Origin: an uncultured Pseudovibrio sp.
GTDB lineage: Bacteria; Pseudomonadota; Alphaproteobacteria; Rhizobiales; Stappiaceae
Assembly (NCBI GenBank): GCA_947496145.1
Contig: CANMBS010000003.1
Coordinates: forward strand, 62,001-126,000
DNA length: 64,000 nt
Direction of reading: 5' to 3'
Part shown: piece by piece, positions 35,169 through 44,171 of the stretch
Position numbering within the stretch: position 1 is the first letter of the stretch
Layout: each line of letters opens with the position of its first letter
Position numbers and translations under genes: made by a program
Notes under the pieces: model-generated
Database searches by the model: none
The model's input: only the letters and a program-made list of their open reading frames with translations
Told to the model about the DNA's origin: nothing

Positions 35169-36431
35169 TCAAGCGTTCTTAAGCATTTTTCCGGAGATAA
35201 AAGCGGACTGGTCACGGATTGGCCAATGCACAACCGCAGCAAAGACCCCCAGCACAATCCCCAGATACCAGATTGTATCATAGTTGCCGTATTGCTCGTA
35301 AAGGACCCCGCCCAGATACACACCAAGGAATGATCCAATCTGGTGAGAAAAGAAGACAATACCGAACAGCGTTGCCATAAAACGGGGGCCGAACATCACG
35401 GCGACCAAACCAGAGGTCGGCGGCACTGTTGAGAGCCACAGGATACCCATGGTCGCTGCAAAGATGAGTGTGGATGCCTCAGACATTGGCAGGGTTATAT
35501 AAAGCGCAATGGCAATCGCGCGCGCCAGATAGATAAAAGAAAGAATATACTGCTTAGGCAAACGTGAGCCAAGAACACCAGAGGACATGGAACCGGCAAT
35601 GTTAAACAAGCCGATCAGTGCAAGTGCCCACGCCCCCACAGAAACGTCGAAACCCTGATCAACGATGAAGGTGGGCATATGCACTGTGATGAACGCAACA
35701 TGGAAGCCACAAACGAAAAAACCAAAAACCAGCAGGATGTAATCTCGTGTTTTAAAGGCAACTGCCAGTGTTTGCGCCATGCTCAATGTGTCTTGCAGGC
35801 TTGCTGTGCTGTTGTTTGACGGAGCGGAAGACCGCCCACGCAGAACATAAGCAAACAAGGGAACAGCGGCTATAATGAACGCCATATAAATTAAGGCGTT
35901 GGCCCAACCGAAGCCTTCAATCAAGCCCAGACCAAGCGGAGCGAAAAGAAACTGACCAAACGAGCTTGCAGCCGTGCCAAGGCCAAAGGCAATGCCGTGA
36001 TACTTAGGCTGAACGGAGCGGGCAAAGGCGGCGAGCACCAGTGAAAATGAGGTGAAGGCGATGCCCAGCCCAATTAATACACCAGCAGAAATCTGCAATA
36101 AAAGCGGTGTTCCAGACATGCTCATGAGGAGCAAGCCAGCAGCATAAATCAAAGCCCCCAGAACAAGCGTTCTGCCAGTGCCATACTTATCCGCCATCAT
36201 TCCTGCAAAAGGTTGGGCTGCACCCCATATGAGGTTTTGCAGCGCAAGCGCGAATGCAAAAACATCTCGTCCCCATCCAAACTCTGAGGACATGGGTGTG
36301 AGAAACAGTCCCAGAGTTGCACGCGGCCCAAATGAGAGTATCCCGATAATACACCCACTGATGATAATAAGTGGAACATTGGGACCACGACGGGAAGATG
36401 AGGAAGCGTCGACTTGAATCGCTTGGGACAT
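35169..36431 (-). CDS. MFS transporter
   Basis: A 420-residue protein with 12 hydrophobic segments and the MFS loop MADKYGTGRTLVLG after helix 2. An N-terminal Ser/Arg-rich stretch precedes helix 1 and a short basic linker lies between the halves (residues 205-215). It resembles the OFA/monocarboxylate-type branch, but the substrate is not clear. AAAGGA precedes the ATG. Confidence 0.88.
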   Translation of the reverse strand: MSQAIQVDASSSSRRGPNVPLIIISGCIIGILSFGPRATLGLFLTPMSSEFGWGRDVFAFALALQNLIWGAAQPFAGMMADKYGTGRTLVLGALIYAAGLLLMSMSGTPLLLQISAGVLIGLGIAFTSFSLVLAAFARSVQPKYHGIAFGLGTAASSFGQFLFAPLGLGLIEGFGWANALIYMAFIIAAVPLFAYVLRGRSSAPSNNSTASLQDTLSMAQTLAVAFKTRDYILLVFGFFVCGFHVAFITVHMPTFIVDQGFDVSVGAWALALIGLFNIAGSMSSGVLGSRLPKQYILSFIYLARAIAIALYITLPMSEASTLIFAATMGILWLSTVPPTSGLVAVMFGPRFMATLFGIVFFSHQIGSFLGVYLGGVLYEQYGNYDTIWYLGIVLGVFAAVVHWPIRDQSAFISGKMLKNA

Positions 36432-36747
36432 GGCAGATTCCTTTCCGGCATCAGACTGGTGGGCCAGCCTGAGCAGGACTTATGTATTTTGGTTTCGCTA
36501 AGCAGCGCAGAGTGAAAGCTATTAATCTATTTGGAAGGGCCTGAATAATAGAAATTACTTAGGTCATCTATCAGGATTTAGAATGAGTGTCGCAACTGGC
36601 AGGTTTCCGCCGAATACAACCCTGAGTATGAGCTTCACCATATGTGAGAATACTAATATATTTCAAATAGGTAGTGAATTTTACCTGATCGCTTGACTTT
36701 GATTTCAGTCCTGACCTAATTCCCCGATCTTCATTCAGGGGCCGACT
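36432..36747. other. Intergenic gap between divergent genes
   Basis: 316 AT-rich bases upstream of both the MFS gene and the exported protein. Both promoters probably lie here; no distinctive operator, RNA or ORF was found. Confidence 0.4.
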
Positions 36748-37440
36748 ATGACCTACTCATTTTCTTTCGGAAAAACAATCGCAGCAGGCTTGCTTGCTTT
36801 TGCTGTAAGCGCACCTTTGGCCGCATCTGCACAAGATGACGTACAAAGTCAGGCAGAACTGACTGCACGTGTCGAAAAGCATGCACCTTCCAAAGAGCTT
36901 TACATCAAAGACCGTCCAATCCTTGGCTGGAAGATCACTGGTAATAAACTGGCAGACCTGCCAGAAGCAATCAGCGGTCCTCTGGGTTCTGTGGATTCCA
37001 CCAGCTATGACGATGCTTACATTGCAAAGAATGTCGGGTCTGTTGTTGCGTTGCAGATGAGCAAAACCGGACCGGATTTTTACGTGATCGGCAAAGAGAC
37101 CTTCACTTCCAAGTACGAGATGGTGGGTTTGGAAGAAGTTGCTGCCAAGAACACCCGTCTTGTAAAGCGTCTGGATATGGCTCCTGAAGTACTTGCTTTG
37201 TTTGAGGCTAAAGATGCTGGTCTGACTGGTGCACTGAAGACTGTTCCTGTTGAGATGGTGCGCATGTCTGCAATCGGTTATGAGTCATCTAAAGAGGTCA
37301 CCATTCAATCTCCATGGGGGACACAAACCAAACCAGCGGGTCAGGATGGATTCCTTGTTTTTGATAGTGGTGAGAACCAGTATTACATGGTCAATCAGGG
37401 TGCGAGCGGCACGCCAGCGAGCTACGTTGCTGCGAAGTAA
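36748..37440 (+). CDS. Exported protein of unknown function
   Basis: A 230-residue protein with a signal peptide (about residues 1-28, ending AASAQ). The mature part is soluble and mixed alpha/beta, with DRPILGWKITGNKLADLPEA near residue 55 and regularly spaced aromatic residues. It has no cysteines visible in the mature part and no enzyme motif I recognise. A single gene, followed by a hairpin (CCCGGCA/TGCCGGG around 37469-37505). Confidence 0.75.
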   Translation: MTYSFSFGKTIAAGLLAFAVSAPLAASAQDDVQSQAELTARVEKHAPSKELYIKDRPILGWKITGNKLADLPEAISGPLGSVDSTSYDDAYIAKNVGSVVALQMSKTGPDFYVIGKETFTSKYEMVGLEEVAAKNTRLVKRLDMAPEVLALFEAKDAGLTGALKTVPVEMVRMSAIGYESSKEVTIQSPWGTQTKPAGQDGFLVFDSGENQYYMVNQGASGTPASYVAAK

Positions 37441-37540
37441 CTCTCGCAATATCTCTTAAATCTGCGTTGCCCGGCACCCTGTTATACTGGAGGTGTTGCC
37501 GGGTTATCCATAAAATGTATGCGCAAGTTGAACCATACAA

Positions 37541-37565
37541 GTAATTATTACCTAACGGTAATTAC
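37541..37565. other. AT-rich palindrome downstream of 36748 gene
   Basis: GTAATTA (37541-37547) and TAATTAC (37559-37565), with an inner TTACC/GGTAA pair. A second inverted pair TGTATG/CATACA lies just before it (37517-37539). They lie 185 bases before nadA. Role unknown. Confidence 0.35.
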
Positions 37566-37636
37566 TTCTCAGCACCTGTCATTGTATGCATCTGGCAAAA
37601 GAATAGGTTGTCGAAATGTGCGAAGCGTTCTATAAA

Positions 37637-37649
37637 ACTCAAAATGAGC
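37637..37649. promoter_or_regulatory. Imperfect upstream copy of the nadA operator
   Basis: ACTCA AAA TGAGC shares the CTCA-AAA-TGAG core with the perfect palindrome downstream. The centres are 62 bases apart, about six helical turns, so both sites would face the same side of the DNA. Confidence 0.5.
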
Positions 37650-37694
37650 ATAAGGGTAATGTCGGCTTTTGCGCCGAATTTTTTTATAGACCCC

Positions 37695-37715
37695 TTATAC
37701 TCAAAATGAGTATAA
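37695..37715. promoter_or_regulatory. Candidate NadQ operator overlapping the nadA promoter
   Basis: A perfect palindrome with 9-base arms, TTATACTCA and TGAGTATAA, around AAA. Its right arm overlaps TATAAT at 37711-37716, a candidate -10 box that would start RNA near 37722. A bound regulator would block transcription of nadABC. Confidence 0.6.
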
Positions 37716-37749
37716 TCCGGCTTATGGCTGGCAGAATGAAGGATAGCGC

Positions 37750-38853
37750 ATGTCTACCTCAACCGTTTACGCTGAGACCGGCGAATTTGCTGTCAACGAT
37801 CTTGCTGCCGGCAGCGAAGGCACACCAGATCAAAAACGCTTTACGCCTGTGCAACGCCCTGAGCTTGCATATACGCCTGAGGTCGCGGCGGCGACTGCTG
37901 AGGCCTATGAGAAGGTTAAGGATTTCATTCCTGCTATTGAGTGGGCTGCACTTGCGCCGCTGGTCTTTGCCATCAACAAACTAAAGAAAGAGCGCAACGC
38001 TGTTATTCTGGCGCACAATTATATGACGCCCGATATCTTTCACGGTGTGGCAGACATTGTTGGTGACAGTTTGCAACTGGCGAAGGAAGCTGCCAAGACG
38101 GAAGCTGAGGTTATCGTTCAGTGCGGTGTGCACTTTATGGCGGAAACCTCCAAAATCCTCTCGCCGGAAAAGACCATCTTAATCCCGGATATGAATGCGG
38201 GGTGCTCTCTTGCTGAATCCATCACAGGTGAAGATGTGCGCAAGCTGCGAGAAGACAATCCGGGTGTTCCTATCATCACCTATGTGAATACATCTGCTGA
38301 TGTTAAGGCTGAATGCGATATTTGCTGCACTTCTTCCAATGCCGTGCAGGTTGTTGAAGCCATGGGCACAGACAAGGTGCTTCTGATCCCGGATCAGTAT
38401 CTGGCCGCCAATGTGAACAACCAGACTGATGTGGATGTGCTCACCTATGCCGGTTCCTGTGAAGTGCATGAGCGTTTTACAGCGGAGGAGCTGCGTGAGT
38501 ATCGCGACATTGACCCGGACGTGAAGATCATCGCACACCCAGAATGTCCGCCGGAAGTTGTTGCAGAAGCTGACTTTGCCGGGTCCACCTCCCATATGAT
38601 CGACTGGGTGAAGGATAACAGCCCGGAGAAGGTGATGATGATCACCGAATGCTCCATGGCGGACAATGTTGCGGCCTCTACACCCGGCGTAAACTACATT
38701 CGCCCTTGTAACCTTTGCCCGCATATGAAGCGCATTACGCTCACCAAAATTCTGGATTGTCTTGTCGATATGTCCGGTGAAGTGATTGTTGATGAAGGTG
38801 TGGCGGATCGTGCTCGGGCCGCTGTAGAGCGTATGATCAACTTGAAGAACTAG
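37750..38853 (+). CDS. nadA: Quinolinate synthase A
   Basis: A 367-residue iron-sulfur enzyme that condenses iminoaspartate with dihydroxyacetone phosphate to quinolinate. The three cysteine ligands can be assigned to the regions [11 protein letters not shown] (or QCGVHFMAE), HPECPPEV and [11 protein letters not shown]. The family landmarks [21 protein letters not shown] and [10 protein letters not shown] are intact. AAGGATA lies before the ATG. It is the first gene of nadA-nadB-nadC and sits behind two palindromes likely bound by NadQ. Confidence 0.97.
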   Translation: MSTSTVYAETGEFAVNDLAAGSEGTPDQKRFTPVQRPELAYTPEVAAATAEAYEKVKDFIPAIEWAALAPLVFAINKLKKERNAVILAHNYMTPDIFHGVADIVGDSLQLAKEAAKTEAEVIVQCGVHFMAETSKILSPEKTILIPDMNAGCSLAESITGEDVRKLREDNPGVPIITYVNTSADVKAECDICCTSSNAVQVVEAMGTDKVLLIPDQYLAANVNNQTDVDVLTYAGSCEVHERFTAEELREYRDIDPDVKIIAHPECPPEVVAEADFAGSTSHMIDWVKDNSPEKVMMITECSMADNVAASTPGVNYIRPCNLCPHMKRITLTKILDCLVDMSGEVIVDEGVADRARAAVERMINLKN

Positions 38854-38956
38854 AGGCTTTCGTGTAGCTGGCTAATACAAGTTTGTCAGCAAGCCTGTGC
38901 GCAGCAGATGCGCACGCTTCAAAACCGGTCCTCATTAGTCTGGAATACTCTGCGAA

Positions 38957-40591
38957 ATGTCTCAGTTTGGTTCTTCCCTCGCCCCTGCTGTTGCCCTCAA
39001 TGGTGTGGATGATGTTGTAATTTTGGGTGGTGGTCTTGCTGGCCTGTTTTGTGCTCTCAAGCTCGCGCCGCGGCCTGTCACGATTGTAAGCAACGCCCCT
39101 ATTGGCGGCGGTACGTCCTCCGCATGGGCGCAAGGCGGCATTGCTGCTGCGGTTGCTGAAGGCGATTGCCACGCTGCGCACACCAAAGACACACTGACCG
39201 CTGGTGATGGCCTGTGTGAAGAAGCCATTGTTGAAGGCATGACGCAGGAAGCTGCGGATCGCATTCATGATCTGCTGGGTTACGGTGTTCCGTTTGACAA
39301 GGACCTTGCAGGCAAACTGGCGCTTTCGCGCGAAGCGGCGCACTCTAACAGCCGCGTGGTGCGTGTACGCGGTGACATGGCTGGCGAAGCCATTATGAAG
39401 GCGCTGGTGGATGCGGCTCATAAAACCCCTTCTATCCGCATCATTGAAGGTTACATTGGGTGTCAGCTTCTGACTGAGGGCAGATACGTCACGGGTATTA
39501 CCGCACGCCGCCGTGGTGGCACCCAGCGCATTACCATTCCGGCTAAAGCTGTGGTGCTGGCGTCTGGCGGTATTGGCCACCTGTACTCCACGACGACAAA
39601 TCCCGGTGAAGCAAACGGCCATGGCCTTGCGATGGCCGCTCGTGCCGGTGCGCTTGTGTCCGACGCTGAGTTTGTTCAGTTCCACCCAACCGCGCTTGAT
39701 GTTGACGTTGATCCTGCTCCACTCGCCAGCGAAGCTATTCGCGGTGATGGCGCGCTTTTGGTGAATGGTGAAGGCCACCGCTTCATGACAGGGGTTCACC
39801 CTGATCTTGAACTGGCACCACGCGATATTGTTGCTCGTGCAATTCATACAGAGATTGCAGAGGGTCGCGGTGCGTTTCTTGATTGCCGTGAAGCGATTGG
39901 CGCGAACTTCCCTGAGCATTTCAGCCGCGTATTTGCTGCTTGTCAGAATGCAGGCATTGATCCGGTGAACGGGCTTATTCCAGTAGCTCCTGCTGCGCAC
40001 TACCACATGGGCGGCGTACTTACTGATGCCTGTGGTCGAACTTCGGTCGACAACCTTTGGGCCGCTGGTGAGGTTGCCTCCACAGGAGCGCATGGTGCAA
40101 ACCGCCTTGCCTCCAACTCTTTGCTTGAAGCTGTTGTGTTTGCCTCACGCATTGCTGAAGACATTCAGGCTCTTATGCCTCATCATCGTGTGCATCACTG
40201 GGCTGAGATAGATGACCGGGAAGACCTGGCCTCCAAGCGTAATACGCAGGAACGCGCTGTTGTGTCTTTAGTACGCTCTCTCATGTCCCGTCATGTGGGC
40301 GTGGTGCGTGATGCAGATGGCCTGACAAGGACGCTTGCCCGCCTGCACAATGCAGAAAAGCTCTGCAAACGCGACTCCATCCGTAACATGGTGATTGCGG
40401 CCAAGCTGATTACCGGCTCTGCCTTGTTGCGCGAGGAAAGCCGTGGTGGTCACTTCCGTTCTGACTTCCCGCAGAAAAATGACATTGCAAAGCGCTCTTT
40501 TGTGAAACTAAGCCAAATCGAAACACTCGCAGAAGACGCCGCAGCAAGTGACATCGGCCAGCAGGCGCTTGAAAAGGAAGACATGCTATGA
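38957..40591 (+). CDS. nadB: L-aspartate oxidase
   Basis: A 544-residue flavoprotein that oxidises L-aspartate to iminoaspartate for NadA. The FAD-binding VVILGGGLAGLFCALKLA, SSAWAQGGIAAA and the substrate-site motifs FVQFHPTALD, AAHYHMGGV and ANRLASNSLLE are present. It lies 103 bases after nadA and overlaps nadC by 4 bases. The length is normal. The long opposite-strand frame over this gene is a codon-bias shadow. Confidence 0.97.
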   Translation: MSQFGSSLAPAVALNGVDDVVILGGGLAGLFCALKLAPRPVTIVSNAPIGGGTSSAWAQGGIAAAVAEGDCHAAHTKDTLTAGDGLCEEAIVEGMTQEAADRIHDLLGYGVPFDKDLAGKLALSREAAHSNSRVVRVRGDMAGEAIMKALVDAAHKTPSIRIIEGYIGCQLLTEGRYVTGITARRRGGTQRITIPAKAVVLASGGIGHLYSTTTNPGEANGHGLAMAARAGALVSDAEFVQFHPTALDVDVDPAPLASEAIRGDGALLVNGEGHRFMTGVHPDLELAPRDIVARAIHTEIAEGRGAFLDCREAIGANFPEHFSRVFAACQNAGIDPVNGLIPVAPAAHYHMGGVLTDACGRTSVDNLWAAGEVASTGAHGANRLASNSLLEAVVFASRIAEDIQALMPHHRVHHWAEIDDREDLASKRNTQERAVVSLVRSLMSRHVGVVRDADGLTRTLARLHNAEKLCKRDSIRNMVIAAKLITGSALLREESRGGHFRSDFPQKNDIAKRSFVKLSQIETLAEDAAASDIGQQALEKEDML

Positions 40592-41451
40592 GCCGCACCA
40601 ACTTGCCCCAACTCTCCCGCATTATGGTGGATGAGGCGGTGAAGGCTGCATTACTGGAAGATTTTGGTCGCGCAGGCGATATCACCTCGCAGGCGACTAT
40701 TCCGGCAGATGCCATTGCAACAGGCGTGATTGCTGCTCGCAAAGAAGGCGTGCTGGCTGGTGTTGATCTGGCGCTTTCTGCATTTCGTCAGGTTGATGAG
40801 CAGCTTAACGTTACCGTTCTGGCTGAAGATGGCGACAAGCTGGAGCCGGGGACTATTGTTGCGCGCATTCAAGGCCCTGCCCGCTCACTGCTCAGCGCCG
40901 AACGGGTAGCCCTGAACTTTCTGGGGCATTTGTGCGGCATTGCCAGTGCCACATATGCCTTTCAGAGCAAGATTTCTCATACAAAAGCAAAAGTGGTTTG
41001 CACGCGCAAAACCACACCGGGGCTGCGCAGTTTTGAAAAATACGCTGTGCGCTGCGGCGGCGGCATGAACCACCGCTTTGGTCTGGATGATGCAATCCTG
41101 ATTAAAGACAACCACATCGCCGTTGCGGGTGGTGTTGTTCCTGCCATCGAAAGCGCTCGCGCTTTTGCGGGGCACCTTGTGTGCATCGAAGTTGAAGTGG
41201 ATACGCTTGACCAGCTTCAGGAAGCGCTGACGGCTAATCCTGATGTGGTTATGCTGGATAATATGGGTCCAGAGCTTCTGGCGCAGGCAGTTGAGATCAA
41301 CAAGGGTCAGGCCGTGCTGGAAGCATCAGGAACGGTGACACTTTCTACTGTTCAGGCGATTGCTGAAGCCGGGGTTGATATCATCTCTTCAGGCTGGATA
41401 ACGCATTCAGCGCCCGTACTGGATCTGGGGCTGGATATTGAGATTGGGTGA
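40588..41451 (+). CDS. nadC: Nicotinate-nucleotide pyrophosphorylase (quinolinate phosphoribosyltransferase)
   Basis: A 287-residue enzyme turning quinolinate and PRPP into nicotinate mononucleotide. CTRKTTPGLRSFEKYAVRCG, ILIKDNHIA and VMLDNMGPE are the family signatures with phosphate-binding basic residues. It starts with ATGA overlapping nadB. A hairpin after the stop may end the operon. Confidence 0.97.
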   Translation: MSRTNLPQLSRIMVDEAVKAALLEDFGRAGDITSQATIPADAIATGVIAARKEGVLAGVDLALSAFRQVDEQLNVTVLAEDGDKLEPGTIVARIQGPARSLLSAERVALNFLGHLCGIASATYAFQSKISHTKAKVVCTRKTTPGLRSFEKYAVRCGGGMNHRFGLDDAILIKDNHIAVAGGVVPAIESARAFAGHLVCIEVEVDTLDQLQEALTANPDVVMLDNMGPELLAQAVEINKGQAVLEASGTVTLSTVQAIAEAGVDIISSGWITHSAPVLDLGLDIEIG

Positions 41452-41476
41452 GCCAGCTTAGAGCAATAATGAAAAG

Positions 41477-41510
41477 TCCTCGCAACTTGCTAATTGCGTG
41501 CGAGGATTGC
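41477..41510 (+). terminator. Hairpin after nadC
   Basis: TCCTCGCA (41477-41484) pairs with TGCGAGGA (41499-41506) across a 14-base loop, 26 bases after the nadC stop. The T-tract is weak. Confidence 0.55.
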
Positions 41511-41535
41511 AGTTAATATGGACTCATCACAGGCT

Positions 41536-42057
41536 TCAGGTTTCATTCTGGCTAAGAACGCTCTCAAAATCTGCATTATTGATCATCTTAAGCAAGTCTC
41601 CCCAGCCCTGAGTTTTCTCGGAGCAAAATACTATTCCAAGTCCCTTGAACTTAAGAAAGCCAGTGCCAGGAAGAATAAAGTTCCCCTGACCTGAACACGC
41701 ACTCCACGGGGCACTTTTCTCTTCAGAAAACAGCGTTTTGTAATAAACGCCATATTCACTAAAACTGATCCTTACAAAGAACGCCTGATACGTGAGGAAG
41801 AAACCCGGCACTACCAGAGGCCCAAATAAAAACAAGAGGAAACCCGGGGCGTCTATAAAGGCAACAAGGATATACACCGCCAGAACGAGGAAAAGCAGAG
41901 CCATTATTTTATAGACTATGGAGTAGCGAAGATATGTGCGCGCTTCCAGCCGATTACCGCTCGGGCTTGCTTCGTACTGAAAATACAGGACGCAAAGCGC
42001 AATAAACAGCCACCCCATCCAATCACGCAGCTCATGCCAATGGCGTAGCTCTTCCAA
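41536..42057 (-). CDS. Membrane protein with PH-like C-terminus, unknown
   Basis: A 173-residue protein with three hydrophobic segments (about residues 14-28, 50-68 and 70-90) and a soluble C-terminal part (RISFSEYGVYYKTLFSEEK, GLGIVFCSEKTQGW) that looks like a small PH-like domain. The layout recalls the gene at 7869. The start is a TTG, supported by GGAG 9 bases upstream. It is convergent with nadC. Confidence 0.65.
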   Translation of the reverse strand: MEELRHWHELRDWMGWLFIALCVLYFQYEASPSGNRLEARTYLRYSIVYKIMALLFLVLAVYILVAFIDAPGFLLFLFGPLVVPGFFLTYQAFFVRISFSEYGVYYKTLFSEEKSAPWSACSGQGNFILPGTGFLKFKGLGIVFCSEKTQGWGDLLKMINNADFESVLSQNET

Positions 42058-42076
42058 CTGATCAGCTCCAAAAGAA

Positions 42077-42104
42077 AAAGCCTTTCCATATCAGGAAAGG
42101 CTTT
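42077..42104 (-). terminator. Rho-independent terminator of the ETF-QO gene
   Basis: AAAGCCTTTCC (42077-42087) and GGAAAGGCTTT (42094-42104) form an 11-bp stem with a 6-base loop. On the minus strand TTTTTCTTTT follows. Confidence 0.88.
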
Positions 42105-42112
42105 AAAATCAA

Positions 42113-43792
42113 TTACATATTCGGATAGTTTGGCCCGCCTGTGCCTTCCGGGACGGTCCAGGTGATGTTGCCGTTCGGGTCTTTGATGTCGCAGGTTTTA
42201 CAGTGGACGCAGTTTTGGGCGTTGATCTGGAAGCGTGGTGGCTCACCGTTTTCTTCTACCCACTCGTAAACGCCAGCCGGACAATAACGGTTGGACGGTC
42301 CATCATAGACATCGTGCTCAGAAAGCTTTTGCAAGGTTTCATCGCGCAGTTTGAGATGGATTGGCTGGTCTTCCTCGTGGTTGGTGTTGGACAGGAACAC
42401 GGAGGACAGCTTGTCGAAGGAGATCTTTCCGTCTGGTTTTGGATAATTGATCTTCTTGCAATCTTTGGCTGGTTTCAGGCTCGCTGCATCGGTTTTGCCG
42501 TGCTTGACGGTGCCGAAGAAGGAGAAGCCGAACAGCTCATTGGTCCACATATCAAGGCCGCCGAACACCATTCCCAGTAGGCTGCCGAATTTGGTCTGCA
42601 ATGGCTTGACGTTACGGACCTTCCAAAGGTCTTTGCCGATTTCGGAATTGCGCCAGTGGGCATCAAACTCGCTCAGCTCTTCGTTAGCTTCGCCGCGGCC
42701 AAGGGAAGCAACAACTTCATCTGCTGCCAGAATACCAGAGAGCACTGCGTTGTGAGAGCCTTTGATGCGCGGCACGTTCACAAACCCTGCGGAACAGCCG
42801 ATGATGAGACCTCCGGGGAAGGACAGTTTTGGTACGGACTGGTAACCGCCCTCGGAGATCGCGCGTGCGCCGTAAGCAATGCGCTTACCACCTTCAAACA
42901 CATCTTTCACAGCCAGATGGGTTTTGAAGCGCTGGAACTCATCAAACGGAGACATATACGGGTTCTGGTAGTTGAGGTTAACCACGAAGCCAACAGCGAC
43001 CTGATTGTCTTCCAGATGATAAAGGAAGGAACCGCCCTGCGTTTTGCCATCTAAAGGCCAACCCATAGAGTGCTGGACGAGACCCGGTTTGTGCTTAGCC
43101 GGATCGACTTCCCACAGCTCCTTGATGCCAATGCCGTATTTTGGGTGGTCGCAGTCACGGTCCAGATCAAACTTGTCGATCAGGTTCTTTGCAAGAGAGC
43201 CGCGAACGCCTTCTGCGATCAGGGTGTATTTGCCGAGCAATGCCATGCCGCGCATGTAGCCATCTTTGTGAGAGCCATCGCGGGCAATGCCCATATCGCC
43301 GGTTGCAACGCCAACCACCTTGCCAGCATCATCATAAAGCACTTCTGCTGCTGCAAAGCCTGGATAAATTTCCACGCCGAGCGCTTCTGCTTTTTCTGCA
43401 AGCCAGCGGCACACATTTCCTAACGACACAATGTAGTTGCCATGGTTGCTCATGAGCTTTGGCATCAGGAAGTTTGGCAGGCGCAGGGAGCCACCTGGAC
43501 CAAGCAGATTGAAGTGATCTGCTGTGACAGGTGTCTTGATTGGTGCGCTTTCGTCTTCGCGCCACTCCGGGATCAGGCGGTCTATGCCGACCGGATCAAT
43601 AACAGCGCCTGACAGAATATGAGCACCGACCTCTGAACCTTTTTCCAGAACAACGACAGAGATGTCCTCGCCCTTTTCAGCGGCCTGCTGCTTGATGCGG
43701 ATCGCTGCTGACAGGCCAGCCGGACCACCACCCACGATGACAACGTCGAATTCCATGGATTCGCGTTCTGCCAGAGTTTCCCCTTCAGACAT
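42113..43792 (-). CDS. Electron transfer flavoprotein-ubiquinone oxidoreductase
   Basis: A 559-residue membrane-associated iron-sulfur flavoprotein. It passes electrons from ETF (fatty-acid and amino-acid oxidation) to ubiquinone. The N-terminal FAD site VVIVGGGPAGLSAAIRI, the HILSGAVIDP segment and GCSAGFVNVPRIKG are present. The C-terminal 4Fe-4S ligands are CPAGVYEW, then CVHCKTCDIKDP. The length is as expected. GGGAG precedes the ATG. It is divergent from the uracil-DNA glycosylase across a gap with repeated motifs. Confidence 0.96.
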   Translation of the reverse strand: MSEGETLAERESMEFDVVIVGGGPAGLSAAIRIKQQAAEKGEDISVVVLEKGSEVGAHILSGAVIDPVGIDRLIPEWREDESAPIKTPVTADHFNLLGPGGSLRLPNFLMPKLMSNHGNYIVSLGNVCRWLAEKAEALGVEIYPGFAAAEVLYDDAGKVVGVATGDMGIARDGSHKDGYMRGMALLGKYTLIAEGVRGSLAKNLIDKFDLDRDCDHPKYGIGIKELWEVDPAKHKPGLVQHSMGWPLDGKTQGGSFLYHLEDNQVAVGFVVNLNYQNPYMSPFDEFQRFKTHLAVKDVFEGGKRIAYGARAISEGGYQSVPKLSFPGGLIIGCSAGFVNVPRIKGSHNAVLSGILAADEVVASLGRGEANEELSEFDAHWRNSEIGKDLWKVRNVKPLQTKFGSLLGMVFGGLDMWTNELFGFSFFGTVKHGKTDAASLKPAKDCKKINYPKPDGKISFDKLSSVFLSNTNHEEDQPIHLKLRDETLQKLSEHDVYDGPSNRYCPAGVYEWVEENGEPPRFQINAQNCVHCKTCDIKDPNGNITWTVPEGTGGPNYPNM

Positions 43793-44171
43793 TTAATTCT
43801 CCCTCTCCACCTTATTCATGCTGTTTCGCGTCAAACAACATGATTGCGCATTATGCTCACGCCCTTGAGGTGTCACAACTTTGGTTAGATATTGTGTAAT
43901 TGACCGGATACTCAAGTGCAATGCGTTTTAAGGTGCATTACGTGGGGTATTCCCTTTAAAAAGGGCAGGAAATCTCTCAGGAACTCTTGCGATTTCCCCA
44001 AAACTACGTGCATTACTTTACACGGTTTGCACTTGAGTAAACGAGCTGACGTTTTTTATTGGACAGTTGAGGCTGCATATTGAATATAGGCAGTGTGAAC
44101 CGCTGCTAACTTAGGTGCATTACTGAAAATTGCCCTTTGGTTTGCTCTTGTTTTTGTGCCACAACAAGCGA
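43793..44171. other. Divergent intergenic region with a long inverted repeat and three GTGCATTAC boxes
   Basis: This 379-base gap holds the promoters of the ETF-QO and uracil-DNA glycosylase genes. TACTCAAGTGCA (43909-43920) is the exact inverse of TGCACTTGAGTA (44028-44039). GTGCATTAC occurs at 43933, 44008 and 44115. A CCCTTT/AAAGGG hairpin sits at 43952-43965. No ORF is seen. Confidence 0.65.

Noticed and set aside
38837-40093. 418-residue frame on the minus strand over nadB
   Set aside because: It mirrors nadB codons, has no family motif, and covers a gene with full motifs on the other strand.
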